From: Stagnihabitans lacustris
GTDB taxonomy: Bacteria > Pseudomonadota > Alphaproteobacteria > Rhodobacterales > Rhodobacteraceae
Direction: 5' to 3'
Length of the DNA: 64,000 nucleotides
Assembly: GCF_025950525.1 (NCBI RefSeq)
Contig: NZ_JAPDGS010000003.1
Location: 310,001-374,000, forward strand
Under the pieces are notes generated by a model that saw only the letters and a list, made by a program, of their open reading frames with translations, had not been told where the DNA came from and searched no databases. Below, one piece after another: positions 26,105 to 35,392 of this stretch. Numbering within the stretch: the first letter of the stretch is position 1; each line of letters opens with the position of its first letter. The position numbers and the translations under genes are program-made.

Positions 26105-26971
26105 TCAATGCGCCATCAGGACCGGGATTTCCGCGCTTTCCAGCACGGCCCGCGTGGCGCCGCCCAGCACCGCTTCGCGCAGGCGGGAATGGCCATAGGC
26201 GCCCATCACCATCATGTCGCAGCCCTCGTCGCGGGCATGGCGCGCCAGGACCTCTGACACTTTGGGCAGGGTCTTGGCCAGGACCGAGACCTGGGCCTTG
26301 ATCCCGTGCCGCACCAGATATTGACACAGCAGGCCGCCCGGGTCCGACCGCTCTGGTCCGCGCGCGGGTGGGTCAACCACTGTCACATCGACCAACTCGG
26401 CCAGTTTCAGCAGGGGCAGGGCGGCCTTGGCGGCGGCCAGCGCCTCGGAGGACTGATTCCACGCCAGCAACACCCGCTTTGGCGCCGCAAGGCTGGCCAG
26501 CATCGCGGCATTGCCCGCAATCCCCACAGGCACGATCAGCACCGGAGAGCGCCCCTCGAACAAAGCCGCCTCGACCGCGGCTTCGGCCCGGTAGCTTTGG
26601 CCCGAGCCATAGGGCCGCGCCTGCACCACGACATCCACGAAACTCGCCGCATTGCCGATGACGGCGGTCAGCCCGCCCATCTCGGCCACGGCGGTGTCCA
26701 GACCCCAGCGCAGGGCGGGGTCCATCTCGCCAAGCGCTGCCTCGGCCGCCCGCGCGGCCGCCCGTGCCTCGGTCTCGGCCTCTTCCAGCGCATATTCCGA
26801 CAGGACGGCTCCGGCGCCGATATAGCTGTAACCCAACTGCGCCTGATCGACCCCCAAAGCCAGCACATCCAGATGCGCGTCACAGCCAAGGGCCAACCGC
26901 GCCGCCGCCGTCACCGAAGCTTCTGCCGTCGCGGGGTCAGTCACAACGGTCAGGATGGATTTAAAGCCCAT
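26105..26971 (-). CDS. Universal stress protein UspA family, tandem-domain
   Basis: This 288-aa protein looks like two UspA-type alpha/beta domains in tandem. The C-terminal copy carries the ATP-binding signature [36 protein letters not shown] (G-x2-G-x9-G-S/T-like pattern); the N-terminal half ([11 protein letters not shown] ... VPVGIAGN) is diverged. Likely an ATP-binding stress protein. ATG 26971 has GGAGG upstream and is preferred over an earlier in-frame start. An FNR-type box lies about 78 bp upstream, suggesting low-oxygen induction, as is known for universal stress genes beside cbb3 operons. Confidence 0.88.
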   Translation of the reverse strand: MGFKSILTVVTDPATAEASVTAAARLALGCDAHLDVLALGVDQAQLGYSYIGAGAVLSEYALEEAETEARAAARAAEAALGEMDPALRWGLDTAVAEMGGLTAVIGNAASFVDVVVQARPYGSGQSYRAEAAVEAALFEGRSPVLIVPVGIAGNAAMLASLAAPKRVLLAWNQSSEALAAAKAALPLLKLAELVDVTVVDPPARGPERSDPGGLLCQYLVRHGIKAQVSVLAKTLPKVSEVLARHARDEGCDMMVMGAYGHSRLREAVLGGATRAVLESAEIPVLMAH

Positions 26972-27042
26972 GCGAACCTCCATTTTTCCTCCCACAGGCG
27001 GGAGACGATGTGCAACTATCGCGTGTGGGGTCGGCCGCCGCC

Positions 27043-27056
27043 TTGATGCGGATCAT
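27043..27056 (-). promoter_or_regulatory. FNR/FixK-type box, likely for the universal stress gene
   Basis: TTGATGCGGATCAT matches TTGAT-N4-ATCAA at nine of ten positions. Its centre is about 78 bp from the universal stress gene start, so a -41.5 placement would give a 5' leader of about 37 nt. Assignment to this gene rather than ccoN is by spacing. Confidence 0.7.
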
Positions 27057-27074
27057 GAAGGCCCGCACCCCCGG

Positions 27075-27088
27075 TTGACATGGATCAA
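27075..27088 (+). promoter_or_regulatory. FNR/FixK-type box upstream of ccoN
   Basis: TTGACATGGATCAA matches the FNR consensus with one change. Its centre is about 113 bp before the ccoN ATG, consistent with a site near -41.5 and a leader of about 70 nt. FnrL control of ccoNOQP is established in Rhodobacter. Confidence 0.82.
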
Positions 27089-27194
27089 GGTAAAATCGCG
27101 CTGCGACTGCGAAGTCTGGCGGGTCAGAAACCCGTCCCCCGGGGGGCACGCTGCCGCCGCAGGGAATCGGGTCAAGGGACGAAGGGACAAGAAA

Positions 27195-28802
27195 ATGTGG
27201 GATTACGCCAAATTGATCGTGCTGGCGGCGGTGGGGTTCCTCGCCGCTCTGGCCGCCAATTACGCACATGATCTTCCCTATATGGTCAATGCCATCGAAG
27301 TGATGCTCGCCGCGGCGATCACCTTCATCGTGGTGTTGCGCGGTATGGGAGAGGTCAAAGCCAAGACGAATATGAACGAATACAACGACGGCGTGGTTCG
27401 CGCCGGCGTTATCGCCACCGCCTTCTGGGGCGTGGTGGGCTTCCTTGTGGGCGTGATCATCGCCTTTCAGCTGGCATTTCCCAGCCTGAACCTGGGCGCC
27501 ATCACCGAAGGCATCCTGAACTTTGGCCGGCTGCGGCCCTTGCACACCTCGGCGGTGATCTTTGCCTTTGGTGGCAATGCGCTGATCATGTCGGCGTTTT
27601 ACGTGGTGCAGCGCACCTCGGCCGCGCGGCTTTGGGGCGGCAACCTGGCTTGGTTCGTCTTCTGGGGCTGGCAGTTGATGGTGGTCCTGGCCGCCTCCAG
27701 CTATATCCTTGGCGGCACGCAGGGCAAGGAATACGCCGAGACCGTCTGGTATATCGACATCTGGATCGCCGTGGTCTGGGTGGCATTCCTGGCCGTCTTT
27801 GTCGGCACCCTGGTGATGCGGCGCGAGCCCCATATCTATGTGGCCAACTGGTTCTACCTGTCGATGATCGTCACGGTGGCCATGCTGCATATCGTCAACA
27901 ACGCGGCCATCCCGGTGTCGATCCTGTCGTCGATCTCGGTTCCGGTCTATTCCGGCGTCCAGGATGCCATGGTGCAATGGTGGTATGGCCACAACGCCGT
28001 GGGCTTCTTTTTGACCGCGGGCTTCCTGGGCATGATGTATTACTTCGTGCCGAAGCAAGTCGAACGCCCGGTCTTTTCGTATAAGCTGTCGATCATCCAC
28101 TTCTGGGCGCTGATCTTCCTGTATATCTGGGCCGGCCCCCACCACCTGCACTATACCGCGCTGCCCGAATGGGCCTCGACCCTTGGCATGGTGTTTTCGG
28201 TCATCCTGTGGATGCCGTCCTGGGGTGGCATGATCAACGGGCTGATGACGCTGTCGGGTGCCTGGGACAAGCTGCGCACCGATCCGGTCGTCCGGATGAT
28301 GGTCATCGCCATCGGCTTTTACGGCATGTCGACCTTTGAAGGCCCGGTCATGTCGATCAAGGCCGTCAACTCGCTCAGCCACTATACCGACTGGACCATC
28401 GGCCATGTCCATTCTGGCGCCTTGGGCTGGAACGGGATGATCACCTTCTCGGTCCTGTATTTCCTGACGCCGCGGCTGTGGAACCGCCAGGGGCTGTATA
28501 GCCTGAAGCTGGTCTCGTGGCACTTCTGGTTGGCCACCATCGGGATCGTGCTTTACGCCGCCTCGATGTGGGTGTCCGGGATCATGGAGGGCCTGATGTG
28601 GCGTGAAGTCGACGCCAACGGCTATCTGGTCAACGCCTTTGCCGACACGGTTTCCGCCAAGTTCGCGATGAATGTGGTGCGGGGCCTGGGCGGAGCGATG
28701 TTCCTGACCGGCGCGCTGATCATGGTCTATAACCTGTGGATGACGGTGCGGGCGCAGCCTGCCAAGGCGCCGAGCCTTGTCGCCGCCATCCCGGCCGAAT
28801 GA
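27195..28802 (+). CDS. ccoN: cbb3-type cytochrome c oxidase subunit I
   Basis: CcoN is the catalytic subunit of the high-affinity cbb3 oxidase in the inner membrane; it holds haem b and the haem b3-CuB centre where oxygen is reduced. The 535-aa protein has about 12 or more membrane segments and conserved His segments ([55 protein letters not shown]). ATG 27195 has AGGGAC upstream; the frame is open far upstream, but that part has no homology. It is the first gene of ccoNOQP, downstream of an FNR-type box. Confidence 0.97.
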   Translation: MWDYAKLIVLAAVGFLAALAANYAHDLPYMVNAIEVMLAAAITFIVVLRGMGEVKAKTNMNEYNDGVVRAGVIATAFWGVVGFLVGVIIAFQLAFPSLNLGAITEGILNFGRLRPLHTSAVIFAFGGNALIMSAFYVVQRTSAARLWGGNLAWFVFWGWQLMVVLAASSYILGGTQGKEYAETVWYIDIWIAVVWVAFLAVFVGTLVMRREPHIYVANWFYLSMIVTVAMLHIVNNAAIPVSILSSISVPVYSGVQDAMVQWWYGHNAVGFFLTAGFLGMMYYFVPKQVERPVFSYKLSIIHFWALIFLYIWAGPHHLHYTALPEWASTLGMVFSVILWMPSWGGMINGLMTLSGAWDKLRTDPVVRMMVIAIGFYGMSTFEGPVMSIKAVNSLSHYTDWTIGHVHSGALGWNGMITFSVLYFLTPRLWNRQGLYSLKLVSWHFWLATIGIVLYAASMWVSGIMEGLMWREVDANGYLVNAFADTVSAKFAMNVVRGLGGAMFLTGALIMVYNLWMTVRAQPAKAPSLVAAIPAE

Positions 28803-28814
28803 AAGGGCCAGGAC

Positions 28815-29540
28815 ATGGGAATTCTTGACAAACACGGGCTGATCGAACGCAACGCAACGCTGCTTTTGGTGCTGTCCTTCCTGGTCGTCACCATCGGCGG
28901 CCTGGTGGAAATCGTTCCGCTCTTTTACCTGCAGAACACCATCGAAGAGGTCGAGGGCGTGCGGCCCTATACCCCGCTGGAGCTTGCTGGCCGGCAGATC
29001 TATGTCCGCGAGGGCTGCTATGTCTGCCACAGCCAGATGATCCGCCCGATGCGCGACGAGGTCGAACGTTACGGCCATTACTCGCTGGCGGCAGAGTCGA
29101 AATATGACCACCCGTTCCAATGGGGATCGAAGCGCACCGGGCCCGACCTGGCCCGGGTGGGGGGCAAATATTCCGACACCTGGCACGTGGATCACCTGAG
29201 CAATCCGCAAGCTGTCGTGCCGGAATCCATCATGCCGAAGTATTCCTATCTGGCGACCAGCCCGATCACGGCGGAATACATCACGGACTCCATGTGGGCC
29301 AATCAGCTGGTGGGCGTGCCCTATACCGAAGAGGACATGGCCGCAGCCAAGGAAGACTTCGCGGCTCAGGCCAATCCGGATGCCGACACCACCGGCCTGC
29401 TGGAGCGTTACGGCAAGGTCACGGTCGCCAATTTCGACGGCGCGCCCGAGCTGACCGAGATGGATGCTCTGGTGGCCTATCTGCAAGTCCTGGGCACGAT
29501 GGTCGACTTCTCGACCTTCACGCCCGTGGCAAGCCGGTAA
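28815..29540 (+). CDS. ccoO: cbb3-type cytochrome c oxidase subunit II
   Basis: CcoO is the membrane-anchored monohaem cytochrome c subunit that feeds electrons to CcoN. The 241-aa protein has an N-terminal membrane helix (about residues 13-37) and a haem c motif C68-Y-V-C71-H72, with a likely methionine axial ligand in [10 protein letters not shown]. It starts 12 bp after ccoN within the same operon. Confidence 0.97.
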   Translation: MGILDKHGLIERNATLLLVLSFLVVTIGGLVEIVPLFYLQNTIEEVEGVRPYTPLELAGRQIYVREGCYVCHSQMIRPMRDEVERYGHYSLAAESKYDHPFQWGSKRTGPDLARVGGKYSDTWHVDHLSNPQAVVPESIMPKYSYLATSPITAEYITDSMWANQLVGVPYTEEDMAAAKEDFAAQANPDADTTGLLERYGKVTVANFDGAPELTEMDALVAYLQVLGTMVDFSTFTPVASR

Positions 29541-29550
29541 GGGGGGAATG

Positions 29551-29739
29551 ATGACCTACGATCTTCTCGCCGAATTCGCGCGCAGCTGGGCCGTGGTCGG
29601 GTTGATGGCCTTCTTTGTGGCGATGGTCCTGTGGATCTTTCGCCCCGGCAGCGGAAAGCTGCACCAAGAGGCCGCAACCATGATCTTCCGGCATGACAAG
29701 AACCCCGGGCCAGTGCCCGGCCAGTCCAAGGAGGTTTAG
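29551..29739 (+). CDS. ccoQ: cbb3-type oxidase subunit CcoQ
   Basis: CcoQ is a small membrane subunit that stabilises the oxidase. The 62-aa protein has one membrane helix (SWAVVGLMAFFVAMVLWIF) and a short polar tail. Two ATG codons are adjacent (29548 and 29551); the second is better spaced from the GGGGGG ribosome site, so 29551 is used. It sits between ccoO and ccoP, ending 3 bp before ccoP. Confidence 0.9.
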   Translation: MTYDLLAEFARSWAVVGLMAFFVAMVLWIFRPGSGKLHQEAATMIFRHDKNPGPVPGQSKEV

Positions 29740-29742
29740 GCA

Positions 29743-30681
29743 ATGGCCAAACCAATCAAGGAAGGCCCCAAGTCCGACAAGGTCGGCACGACGGGTCACG
29801 AATGGGACGGCATCCAAGAGCTGAACAACCCGCTGCCGCGTTGGTGGGTCTGGGTGTTTTACCTGACGATCATCTGGGGCGTAGGCTATGTCGTGGCCTA
29901 TCCGGCCTGGCCCTTGATCACCGGGGCGACGCCGGGGCTTTTGGGTGCCTCGATGCGGGCCGATGTCGCGGCAGAAATCCAGCGCTTTGACGACCTGAAC
30001 GGGCCGATCAAGGCCAAGCTGGTGGCGGCCGACCTGCCTTCGATCCCGGGCAACGAAGAGCTGGTGGCCTATGCCAAGCAGTCCGGCAAGGCGATCTTCA
30101 TGAACAACTGCGCCCAGTGCCACGGCTCGGGTGCGGCGGGGGTTGCGGGCAAGGGCTATCCGAACCTGTTGGACAACGACTGGCTGTTCGGGGGCGACGT
30201 CGAGGCGATCCACACGACGATCACCCATGGCGTGCGCAACACGGTCGATCCGGATGCGCGCAACGTCGGTCTGGTCATGCCGGCCTGGTCTGAAAAGGCC
30301 GTGGGCGCGCTGGCCGATGCGGCTTCGGCCAAGTTCACCGAAGAGCAGGTGGGCCAGGTCGTCAACCATGTGCTGAAGCTGTCGGGTCAAACCGCGGACG
30401 AGGCCAAGGCGACCGCCGGGGCGCCGCTGTTTGCCGAAAACTGCGCCGCCTGCCATGGCGAGGACGGCAAGGGCAACCGCGACATGGGTGCGCCCAACCT
30501 GACCGATGCCGTTTGGCTTTATGGCGGCGACGAGGCGACCTTGACCGCCACGCTGAACAACGGCCGCCAGGGTGTCATGCCGGCCTGGGGCTATGCGGCC
30601 GAAGGTCTGGCCCCGCGCCTGACCGAGGATCAGATCCGCTCGGTTGCCGTTTATGTCCATTCGCTTGGCGGCGGCGAGTAA
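29743..30681 (+). CDS. ccoP: cbb3-type cytochrome c oxidase subunit III (dihaem)
   Basis: CcoP is the dihaem cytochrome c subunit that takes electrons from soluble cytochromes. The 312-aa protein has an N-terminal cytoplasmic segment, a membrane helix (about residues 38-60), and two cytochrome c domains with C123-A-Q-C126-H127 and C234-A-A-C237-H238. Methionine ligands are visible in GLVMPAW and GVMPAWG. A strong terminator follows the stop by 18 bp, ending the ccoNOQP operon. Confidence 0.97.
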   Translation: MAKPIKEGPKSDKVGTTGHEWDGIQELNNPLPRWWVWVFYLTIIWGVGYVVAYPAWPLITGATPGLLGASMRADVAAEIQRFDDLNGPIKAKLVAADLPSIPGNEELVAYAKQSGKAIFMNNCAQCHGSGAAGVAGKGYPNLLDNDWLFGGDVEAIHTTITHGVRNTVDPDARNVGLVMPAWSEKAVGALADAASAKFTEEQVGQVVNHVLKLSGQTADEAKATAGAPLFAENCAACHGEDGKGNRDMGAPNLTDAVWLYGGDEATLTATLNNGRQGVMPAWGYAAEGLAPRLTEDQIRSVAVYVHSLGGGE

Positions 30682-30698
30682 GCCCTTTCACATCGACC

Positions 30699-30723
30699 AA
30701 AGGGGGCCTTCGGGCCCCCTTTT
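30699..30723 (+). terminator. Rho-independent terminator of ccoNOQP
   Basis: A 7-bp GC stem (GGGGGCC / GGCCCCC) with a TTCG loop, extended by A-T pairs, ends in TTTT. Confidence 0.9.
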
Positions 30724-30742
30724 GCTTTGCGCCCCCCCCGAC

Positions 30743-30756
30743 TTGACCCAGATCAA
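30743..30756 (+). promoter_or_regulatory. FNR/FixK-type box 1 in the ccoP-ccoG gap
   Basis: TTGACCCAGATCAA matches the FNR consensus with one change. It lies 20 bp after the ccoP terminator and 87 bp before the strong hairpin at 30843. It is too far from ccoG (about 380 bp) to be its usual promoter site. Confidence 0.7.
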
Positions 30757-30775
30757 GCGGAAAAACTTTCGTTGT

Positions 30776-30789
30776 TTGACACAGGTCAA
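30776..30789 (+). promoter_or_regulatory. FNR/FixK-type box 2 in the ccoP-ccoG gap
   Basis: TTGACACAGGTCAA is a perfect TTGAC-N4-GTCAA palindrome, 33 bp downstream of box 1. If used at about -41.5, transcription on the plus strand would begin near 30824, just before the first hairpin. Confidence 0.65.
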
Positions 30790-30822
30790 GGAAACCCGCC
30801 CCCGAATCGGCGAATATGACTG

Positions 30823-30894
30823 TGCCGGGGAGCTTTCCGGCAGGCACCGATACCCTCCTGTTCGCGCGGTTCCTGGGGTATCGGTGCCGTCTTT
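30823..30894 (+). ncRNA. Candidate FNR-controlled small RNA with two stacked hairpins
   Basis: Two adjoining hairpins occur in a gene-free stretch of 444 bp: TGCCGG / CCGGCA (30823-30842, loop with GGAG) and a perfect 13-bp stem GGCACCGATACCC / GGGTATCGGTGCC (30843-30888, 20-nt loop). CCTCC, an anti-Shine-Dalgarno sequence, lies at the base of the second loop, a feature of several alphaproteobacterial small RNAs. Two FNR-type boxes precede it. A pyrimidine-rich tract follows but there is no clean T run, so the 3' end is uncertain. No convincing open frame is present. A third hairpin (TCAAGCGG / CCGCTTGA) lies at 30941-30968. Purely predictive. Confidence 0.4.
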
Positions 30895-31059
30895 CCCCTC
30901 CCCTCTGCCTGACCCCCGGCCTTTTCCCTGCTCTCCCCTCTCAAGCGGTCCTTCCCCGGGCCGCTTGATCCGTTTGCGCCAGGGCTGGACAGGCCGCCCT
31001 TTGGCGCCCACTCTGAACCCAGGCAGATGACTGGCAAAGGGCCGCGAATTCGCCGCCGC

Positions 31060-31073
31060 TTGACTTAGGTCAA
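31060..31073 (+). promoter_or_regulatory. FNR/FixK-type box upstream of ccoG
   Basis: TTGACTTAGGTCAA is a perfect TTGAC-N4-GTCAA palindrome centred about 60 bp before the ccoG start, the usual distance for activation of the ccoGHIS operon. Confidence 0.8.
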
Positions 31074-31125
31074 GGCCCCGACCCTTGCCGCAGTGCAGAA
31101 GATCAAGGCGAACAGGATGGGTCAT

Positions 31126-32571
31126 ATGCAAGAATCCGAATCTCCCAAGCTTTATGCCGCGCGTGAGCCGATCTTCCCCCGCCGCGTGAAGGGCAACTTC
31201 CGCACGCTGAAATGGTGGATCATGGCGGTGACGCTGGGCGTCTATTACCTGACGCCCTGGATACGCTGGGACCGCGGCCCTGCGATGCCGGATCAGGCGG
31301 TCCTGGTCGACATGGCCAACCGGCGCTTCTTCTTTTTCTCGATCGAGATCTGGCCGCACGAGTTCTATTTCGTCGCGGGCCTTTTGATCATGGCGGGGCT
31401 GGGGCTGTTCCTGTTCACCTCGGCGGCGGGGCGGGTCTGGTGCGGCTACGCCTGCCCGCAGACCGTCTGGACCGACCTGTTCATCCTGGTCGAACGCTGG
31501 GTCGAGGGCGACCGCAACGCCCGCATCCGCCTGCACCGCCAGAAATGGGACGCCGAAAAGATCCGCAAATCCGCCGTCAAATGGACGCTGTGGCTGTTGA
31601 TCGGTCTGGCCACTGGGGGGGCTTGGGTGTTCTATTTCACCGATGCGCCGACCTTGGCCATGGGTCTTGCCTCGGGCAGCGCCCATCCGGTTGCCTGGAC
31701 GACCATCGCCGTCCTGACCGCGACGACCTTTTTCTTTGGCGGCTTTGCGCGGGAACAGATTTGCATCTATGCCTGCCCCTGGCCGCGCATCCAGGCCGCG
31801 ATGATGGACGAGGAAACCATCACCATCGGCTATCGGTCCTGGCGCGGAGAGCCGCGTGGCAAGCAGACCACCGAGGGCAACGGCGATTGCATCGACTGCA
31901 TGGCCTGCGTCAACGTCTGCCCCATGGGCATCGACATCCGCGACGGTCAGCAGCTGGCCTGCATCACCTGCGGCCTGTGCATCGACGCCTGTGACGCGAT
32001 GATGGACAAGATCGGCAAGCCGCGGGGCCTGATCGGCTACCTTGCGCTGACCGACGAGCCGCTAGAGCGTCAGGGCCTGAAGGACAAGCCGATCTGGCAA
32101 CATATCCTGCGGCCGCGGACCATCGTTTACACCGTCCTTTGGTCTGCCATCGGGATCGGCCTGGTCGTGGCGCTGTTCCTGCGGGCCAACCTGGATGTCT
32201 CGGTCAGTCCCGTGCGCAATCCGATGTATGTGACGCTGTCGGACGGGTCGATCCGCAACACCTATGACCTGCGGTTGCGCAACAAGCATGGCGAGGACCG
32301 CTGGTTTTCCTTCAGCGCCTTTGCCCCCGCCGATGTGACCCTGGCGCTAGAGGGGGCCGACGACTTCCGCGTCCTGGTCAAGGCGAACGAGACCCGCGAC
32401 CAACGGCTTTACATCACCGCGAAATCGGGCACGCTTGCGGCCAAGACCGACAGTCTGCCGTTGCGGCTGTGGATCACCGATGCCGAGGGTCCGACCCTGC
32501 CTGCTGCCACCGAAATCCCCAAGGCCGAACGCGTCTACAAGGACACGGTCTTCCATGGAAAGGCTGACTGA
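31126..32571 (+). CDS. ccoG: cbb3 oxidase assembly protein CcoG (RdxB/FixG), membrane ferredoxin
   Basis: CcoG is a polyferredoxin in the inner membrane needed for copper handling during cbb3 assembly. The 481-aa protein has about five membrane segments, cysteine pairs in CGYACPQTVW and CIYACPWPR, and two 4Fe-4S motifs (C255-IDC-MAC-VNVCP; C279-ITC-GLC-IDAC). A soluble Ig-like C-terminal domain (FixG C) follows. In-frame starts exist at 31093, 31117 and 31126; the last gives the family's short polar N-terminus before LYAAREPIFPRRVKG. First gene of ccoGHIS. Confidence 0.95.
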   Translation: MQESESPKLYAAREPIFPRRVKGNFRTLKWWIMAVTLGVYYLTPWIRWDRGPAMPDQAVLVDMANRRFFFFSIEIWPHEFYFVAGLLIMAGLGLFLFTSAAGRVWCGYACPQTVWTDLFILVERWVEGDRNARIRLHRQKWDAEKIRKSAVKWTLWLLIGLATGGAWVFYFTDAPTLAMGLASGSAHPVAWTTIAVLTATTFFFGGFAREQICIYACPWPRIQAAMMDEETITIGYRSWRGEPRGKQTTEGNGDCIDCMACVNVCPMGIDIRDGQQLACITCGLCIDACDAMMDKIGKPRGLIGYLALTDEPLERQGLKDKPIWQHILRPRTIVYTVLWSAIGIGLVVALFLRANLDVSVSPVRNPMYVTLSDGSIRNTYDLRLRNKHGEDRWFSFSAFAPADVTLALEGADDFRVLVKANETRDQRLYITAKSGTLAAKTDSLPLRLWITDAEGPTLPAATEIPKAERVYKDTVFHGKAD

Positions 32572-32572
32572 C

Positions 32573-33046
32573 ATGACCACAACCGCGCGCCCCTGGACCG
32601 GCTGGCACATGCTGGGCTTTGCTTCCACCTTCTTTGCCGTGATCATCGGGGTCAATGGCTATATGGCCTACCGCGCCATTTCGGGCTTTCCCGGGCCGGT
32701 CGTGGCCTCGTCCTATGCCGAAAGCCAAAGCTTTGACCGGCTGCGGCTGGCACAAGAGGCGCTGGGCTGGACCGTCGTTCCCGGCTTTGACGCCGCCGCG
32801 CGCCAGCTGCGCATCCGGATCACCGACCGGACCGGGGCGCCGGTGGTGCTGGCCGATCTGGAGGTCCTTGTGGGGCTTGCGACGACCCAGGCCCATGACG
32901 TGACCCCGACCTTCGCAGCCGCGCCAGACGGGACCTATGTCGCGGGTCAGGATCTGGCGCTTGGCAAATGGATGATGCAGATCACCGCCCATGCGCAGGA
33001 CGGCACGCTGTATCAGGGTCGCAGCACCTTTTACGTGAGGGACTGA
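32573..33046 (+). CDS. ccoH: cbb3 oxidase assembly protein CcoH (FixH)
   Basis: CcoH is a single-pass membrane protein needed for stability of the assembling cbb3 oxidase. The 157-aa protein has one N-terminal helix (about residues 12-32, GFASTFFAVIIGVNGYMAY) and a periplasmic domain with the family's GxY-x10-W-pattern (KWMMQITAHAQDGTLYQ). ATG 32573 has AAGG nine bases upstream and begins one base after the ccoG stop; an earlier in-frame ATG at 32555 would overlap ccoG. Confidence 0.92.
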   Translation: MTTTARPWTGWHMLGFASTFFAVIIGVNGYMAYRAISGFPGPVVASSYAESQSFDRLRLAQEALGWTVVPGFDAAARQLRIRITDRTGAPVVLADLEVLVGLATTQAHDVTPTFAAAPDGTYVAGQDLALGKWMMQITAHAQDGTLYQGRSTFYVRD

Positions 33047-33047
33047 C

Positions 33048-35234
33048 ATGGCCCTGATCGAGGAACACGCCAGCTTTGCCGCTTGTCCGGCCTGTGTCGT
33101 GGTCTCTCCGTCGGACAGGGTTGCGGCGATCCGGTCCCAGGCGGCGCGCATCATGTTGTCGCTGCCCGGAGCCGAGGGGGTCGCGGCGATCTCGACCGTC
33201 GAGGGCGTCTTGCGCGCCTTTCCGGGGGTGCGGACGGCGCGGGTCAACCTGACCCAGCGCCGCGTGGTGATCGAGGCCGATCCGCATCTGGTCGCCGCCG
33301 ACCTGATCCCCGTGCTGGCAGGCGTGGGCTATGAGGCGCATGAGCTGGACCCCGGGATGCTGTCGATGACAGAGACCGACCGCCAAGGGCGTGAGCTGCT
33401 GATGCGGGTGGGCGTCGCGTTTTTCTCGATGATGAACATCATGCTTTTGTCGGTCGCGGTCTGGTCCGGGGCCGAGGCCGCGACGCGCGACCTGTTCCAC
33501 TTCATCTCGGGCGCCATCGCCCTGCCGACCGTGATCTTTTGTGGCCAGCCGTTCTTTCGTTCGGCCTGGGCCTCGTTGCGGCGGGGCAAGCTGGGGATGG
33601 ATGTGCCGATTTCGCTGGCGCTGATCCTCGCCTCCAGCATTTCCGTCTATGAAACACTTCATTCCGGCGAAAAGGCCTATTTCGACGCCGCTGTCATGCT
33701 GTCGTTCTTTCTGCTGATCGGGCGGTATCTGGATCACCGGTCCCGTGCGCTGGCGCGGTCGGCGGCCGAGGAACTGGCCGCGCTGGAGGTTCCCCGCGCC
33801 ATCGTGCTGGACAATGGTCGCGAGGTCGTCCTTCCCATCGCCCAAGTCGCGGTGGGGGATCTGGTGTTGGTCCGCCCCGGTGGCCGGATGCCGGTCGATG
33901 GCCTTGTGGTCGCTGGCACCTCCGAGACCGACCGCGGGCTGTTGACCGGAGAAAGCCTGCCGGTCTTTGCCGGCCCCGGTTCCGTCGTCAGCGCCGGAGA
34001 GGTCAATTTGACCGGCCCCCTGACGGTGCAAGTGACGGCTGCGGGGCGGGATTCGTCGCTGCACCGCATGGCCGATCTGGTTGCCGTCGCGGAATCCGCG
34101 CGCACGCGGTATACGACTTTGGCCGACCGCGCCTCGGCGCTGTATTCGCCGCTGGTGCATATCCTGTCGTTCAGCGCCTTTGGCTTCTGGCTGTGGCAGA
34201 CCGGCGGGGATATCCGGTTCGCGGTCAATATCTCGGCTGCCGTGCTGATCATCACCTGTCCCTGTGCGCTGGGGCTGGCGGTGCCTGCCGTGGTGACGGC
34301 GGCATCGGGCAAGCTGTTCCGCAAGGGGGTGCTGATCAAGAACGGCACCGCGCTGGAACGTCTGGCCCAGGTCGATACCGTGGTTTTCGACAAGACCGGC
34401 ACCCTGACCATGGGCACGCCAGAGCCGCTTGGGCTGGACGCCCTGCCGCCCGAGGCGCTGTCGGTTCTGGCGGCGCTGGCCCGGACCTCGTCCCATCCCC
34501 TTGCCATGGCCTTGGCCGCGCGGACCGACACCCCGGCCAAGGTCACGGACCTGCACGAGGTGCCGGGCTACGGCGTTCAGGGGCTCTATCACGGCCGCCC
34601 GGTGCGTCTGGGTCGTGCCGAATGGGTGGGCGCCGCGCCCTTGGCCCTGACGGCGACCTATCTGGCGCTGGATGGTCAAACCCATGCCATCGGGTTCGCT
34701 GACCAAATCCGCCCGGGCGCCGAGGCCGCGATTGCGGGCCTAAGGGCGCAGGGCATGACGGTGCGTCTGGTGTCGGGCGATACCGAAGCCGCCGTGCGTG
34801 CCTTTGCCGACAGGGTTGGCATCCCGGATTGGGTCGCGGGCGCCTTGCCTGCGGAAAAGGCCGCCTTGGTGCAGGACCTGACCGGGCAGGGGCGGCGCGT
34901 GTTGATGGTGGGCGACGGGCTGAACGACACGGGGGCGCTGGCTGCGGCCCATGTCTCGATCTCTCCGGCGCAGGCTTTGGATGCGGCGCGGGTGGCGTCC
35001 GATATCGTGCTGTTGGGCCGCGACCTGTCGGCGATTGCCGATGCGGTCCATATCGCGCGTCAGGCCAGCCGCCGGATGGTGGAAAACTTCGGGATATCTG
35101 CCGCCTATAACGTCGTGGCCGTGCCTTTGGCGCTGATGGGGGCCGCGACACCCCTGGCTGCGGCGCTGGCCATGTCGCTGTCGTCGATCACCGTATCGCT
35201 GAACGCATTAAGGTTGCGCCAATGGAAATCCTGA
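33048..35234 (+). CDS. ccoI: Copper-transporting P1B-type ATPase CcoI (FixI)
   Basis: CcoI exports copper for insertion into the CuB site of cbb3 oxidase. The 728-aa protein has an N-terminal metal-binding region (CPAC near residue 12, then an HMA-type domain), membrane segments with the copper motif CPC (residues 404-406), the phosphorylated aspartate in DKTGTLT (Asp448), the HP-type motif SHPLA and the hinge MVGDGLNDTGAL. It begins one base after ccoH and its 3' end overlaps ccoS. Confidence 0.95.
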   Translation: MALIEEHASFAACPACVVVSPSDRVAAIRSQAARIMLSLPGAEGVAAISTVEGVLRAFPGVRTARVNLTQRRVVIEADPHLVAADLIPVLAGVGYEAHELDPGMLSMTETDRQGRELLMRVGVAFFSMMNIMLLSVAVWSGAEAATRDLFHFISGAIALPTVIFCGQPFFRSAWASLRRGKLGMDVPISLALILASSISVYETLHSGEKAYFDAAVMLSFFLLIGRYLDHRSRALARSAAEELAALEVPRAIVLDNGREVVLPIAQVAVGDLVLVRPGGRMPVDGLVVAGTSETDRGLLTGESLPVFAGPGSVVSAGEVNLTGPLTVQVTAAGRDSSLHRMADLVAVAESARTRYTTLADRASALYSPLVHILSFSAFGFWLWQTGGDIRFAVNISAAVLIITCPCALGLAVPAVVTAASGKLFRKGVLIKNGTALERLAQVDTVVFDKTGTLTMGTPEPLGLDALPPEALSVLAALARTSSHPLAMALAARTDTPAKVTDLHEVPGYGVQGLYHGRPVRLGRAEWVGAAPLALTATYLALDGQTHAIGFADQIRPGAEAAIAGLRAQGMTVRLVSGDTEAAVRAFADRVGIPDWVAGALPAEKAALVQDLTGQGRRVLMVGDGLNDTGALAAAHVSISPAQALDAARVASDIVLLGRDLSAIADAVHIARQASRRMVENFGISAAYNVVAVPLALMGAATPLAAALAMSLSSITVSLNALRLRQWKS

Positions 35235-35392
35235 CGATCCTGATTCCGGTGTCGCTGATCCTGGGCGCCTTGGGGCTATTGGCCTTCATCTGGGCCATGC
35301 GCACCCGCCAGTTCGAGGATATGCAGGGCGACGCCAGCCGCATCCTGTTGACGGATTACGACGACAAGCCGGCGGTCACGGAAGAACCGTGA
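35222..35392 (+). CDS. ccoS: cbb3 oxidase maturation protein CcoS
   Basis: This 56-aa gene is easily missed because of its size. The protein has one membrane helix (residues 5-26) followed by MRTRQFEDMQGDASRILLTD, a recognisable CcoS segment (FDDxxxxxxRIL). It is required for cofactor insertion into cbb3 oxidase. Its ATG lies inside the ccoI 3' end (13-bp overlap), and its own 3' end overlaps the convergent hydrolase gene by 17 bp. It is the last gene of ccoGHIS. Confidence 0.93.
   Translation: MEILTILIPVSLILGALGLLAFIWAMRTRQFEDMQGDASRILLTDYDDKPAVTEEP

Noticed and set aside
26961..29486. Long open frame of over 800 codons on the minus strand through ccoN and ccoO
   Set aside because: It is antisense to well-supported cbb3 oxidase genes, lacks homology, and is rich in His, Arg, Asp and Gln as expected from reading GC-rich coding DNA backwards.
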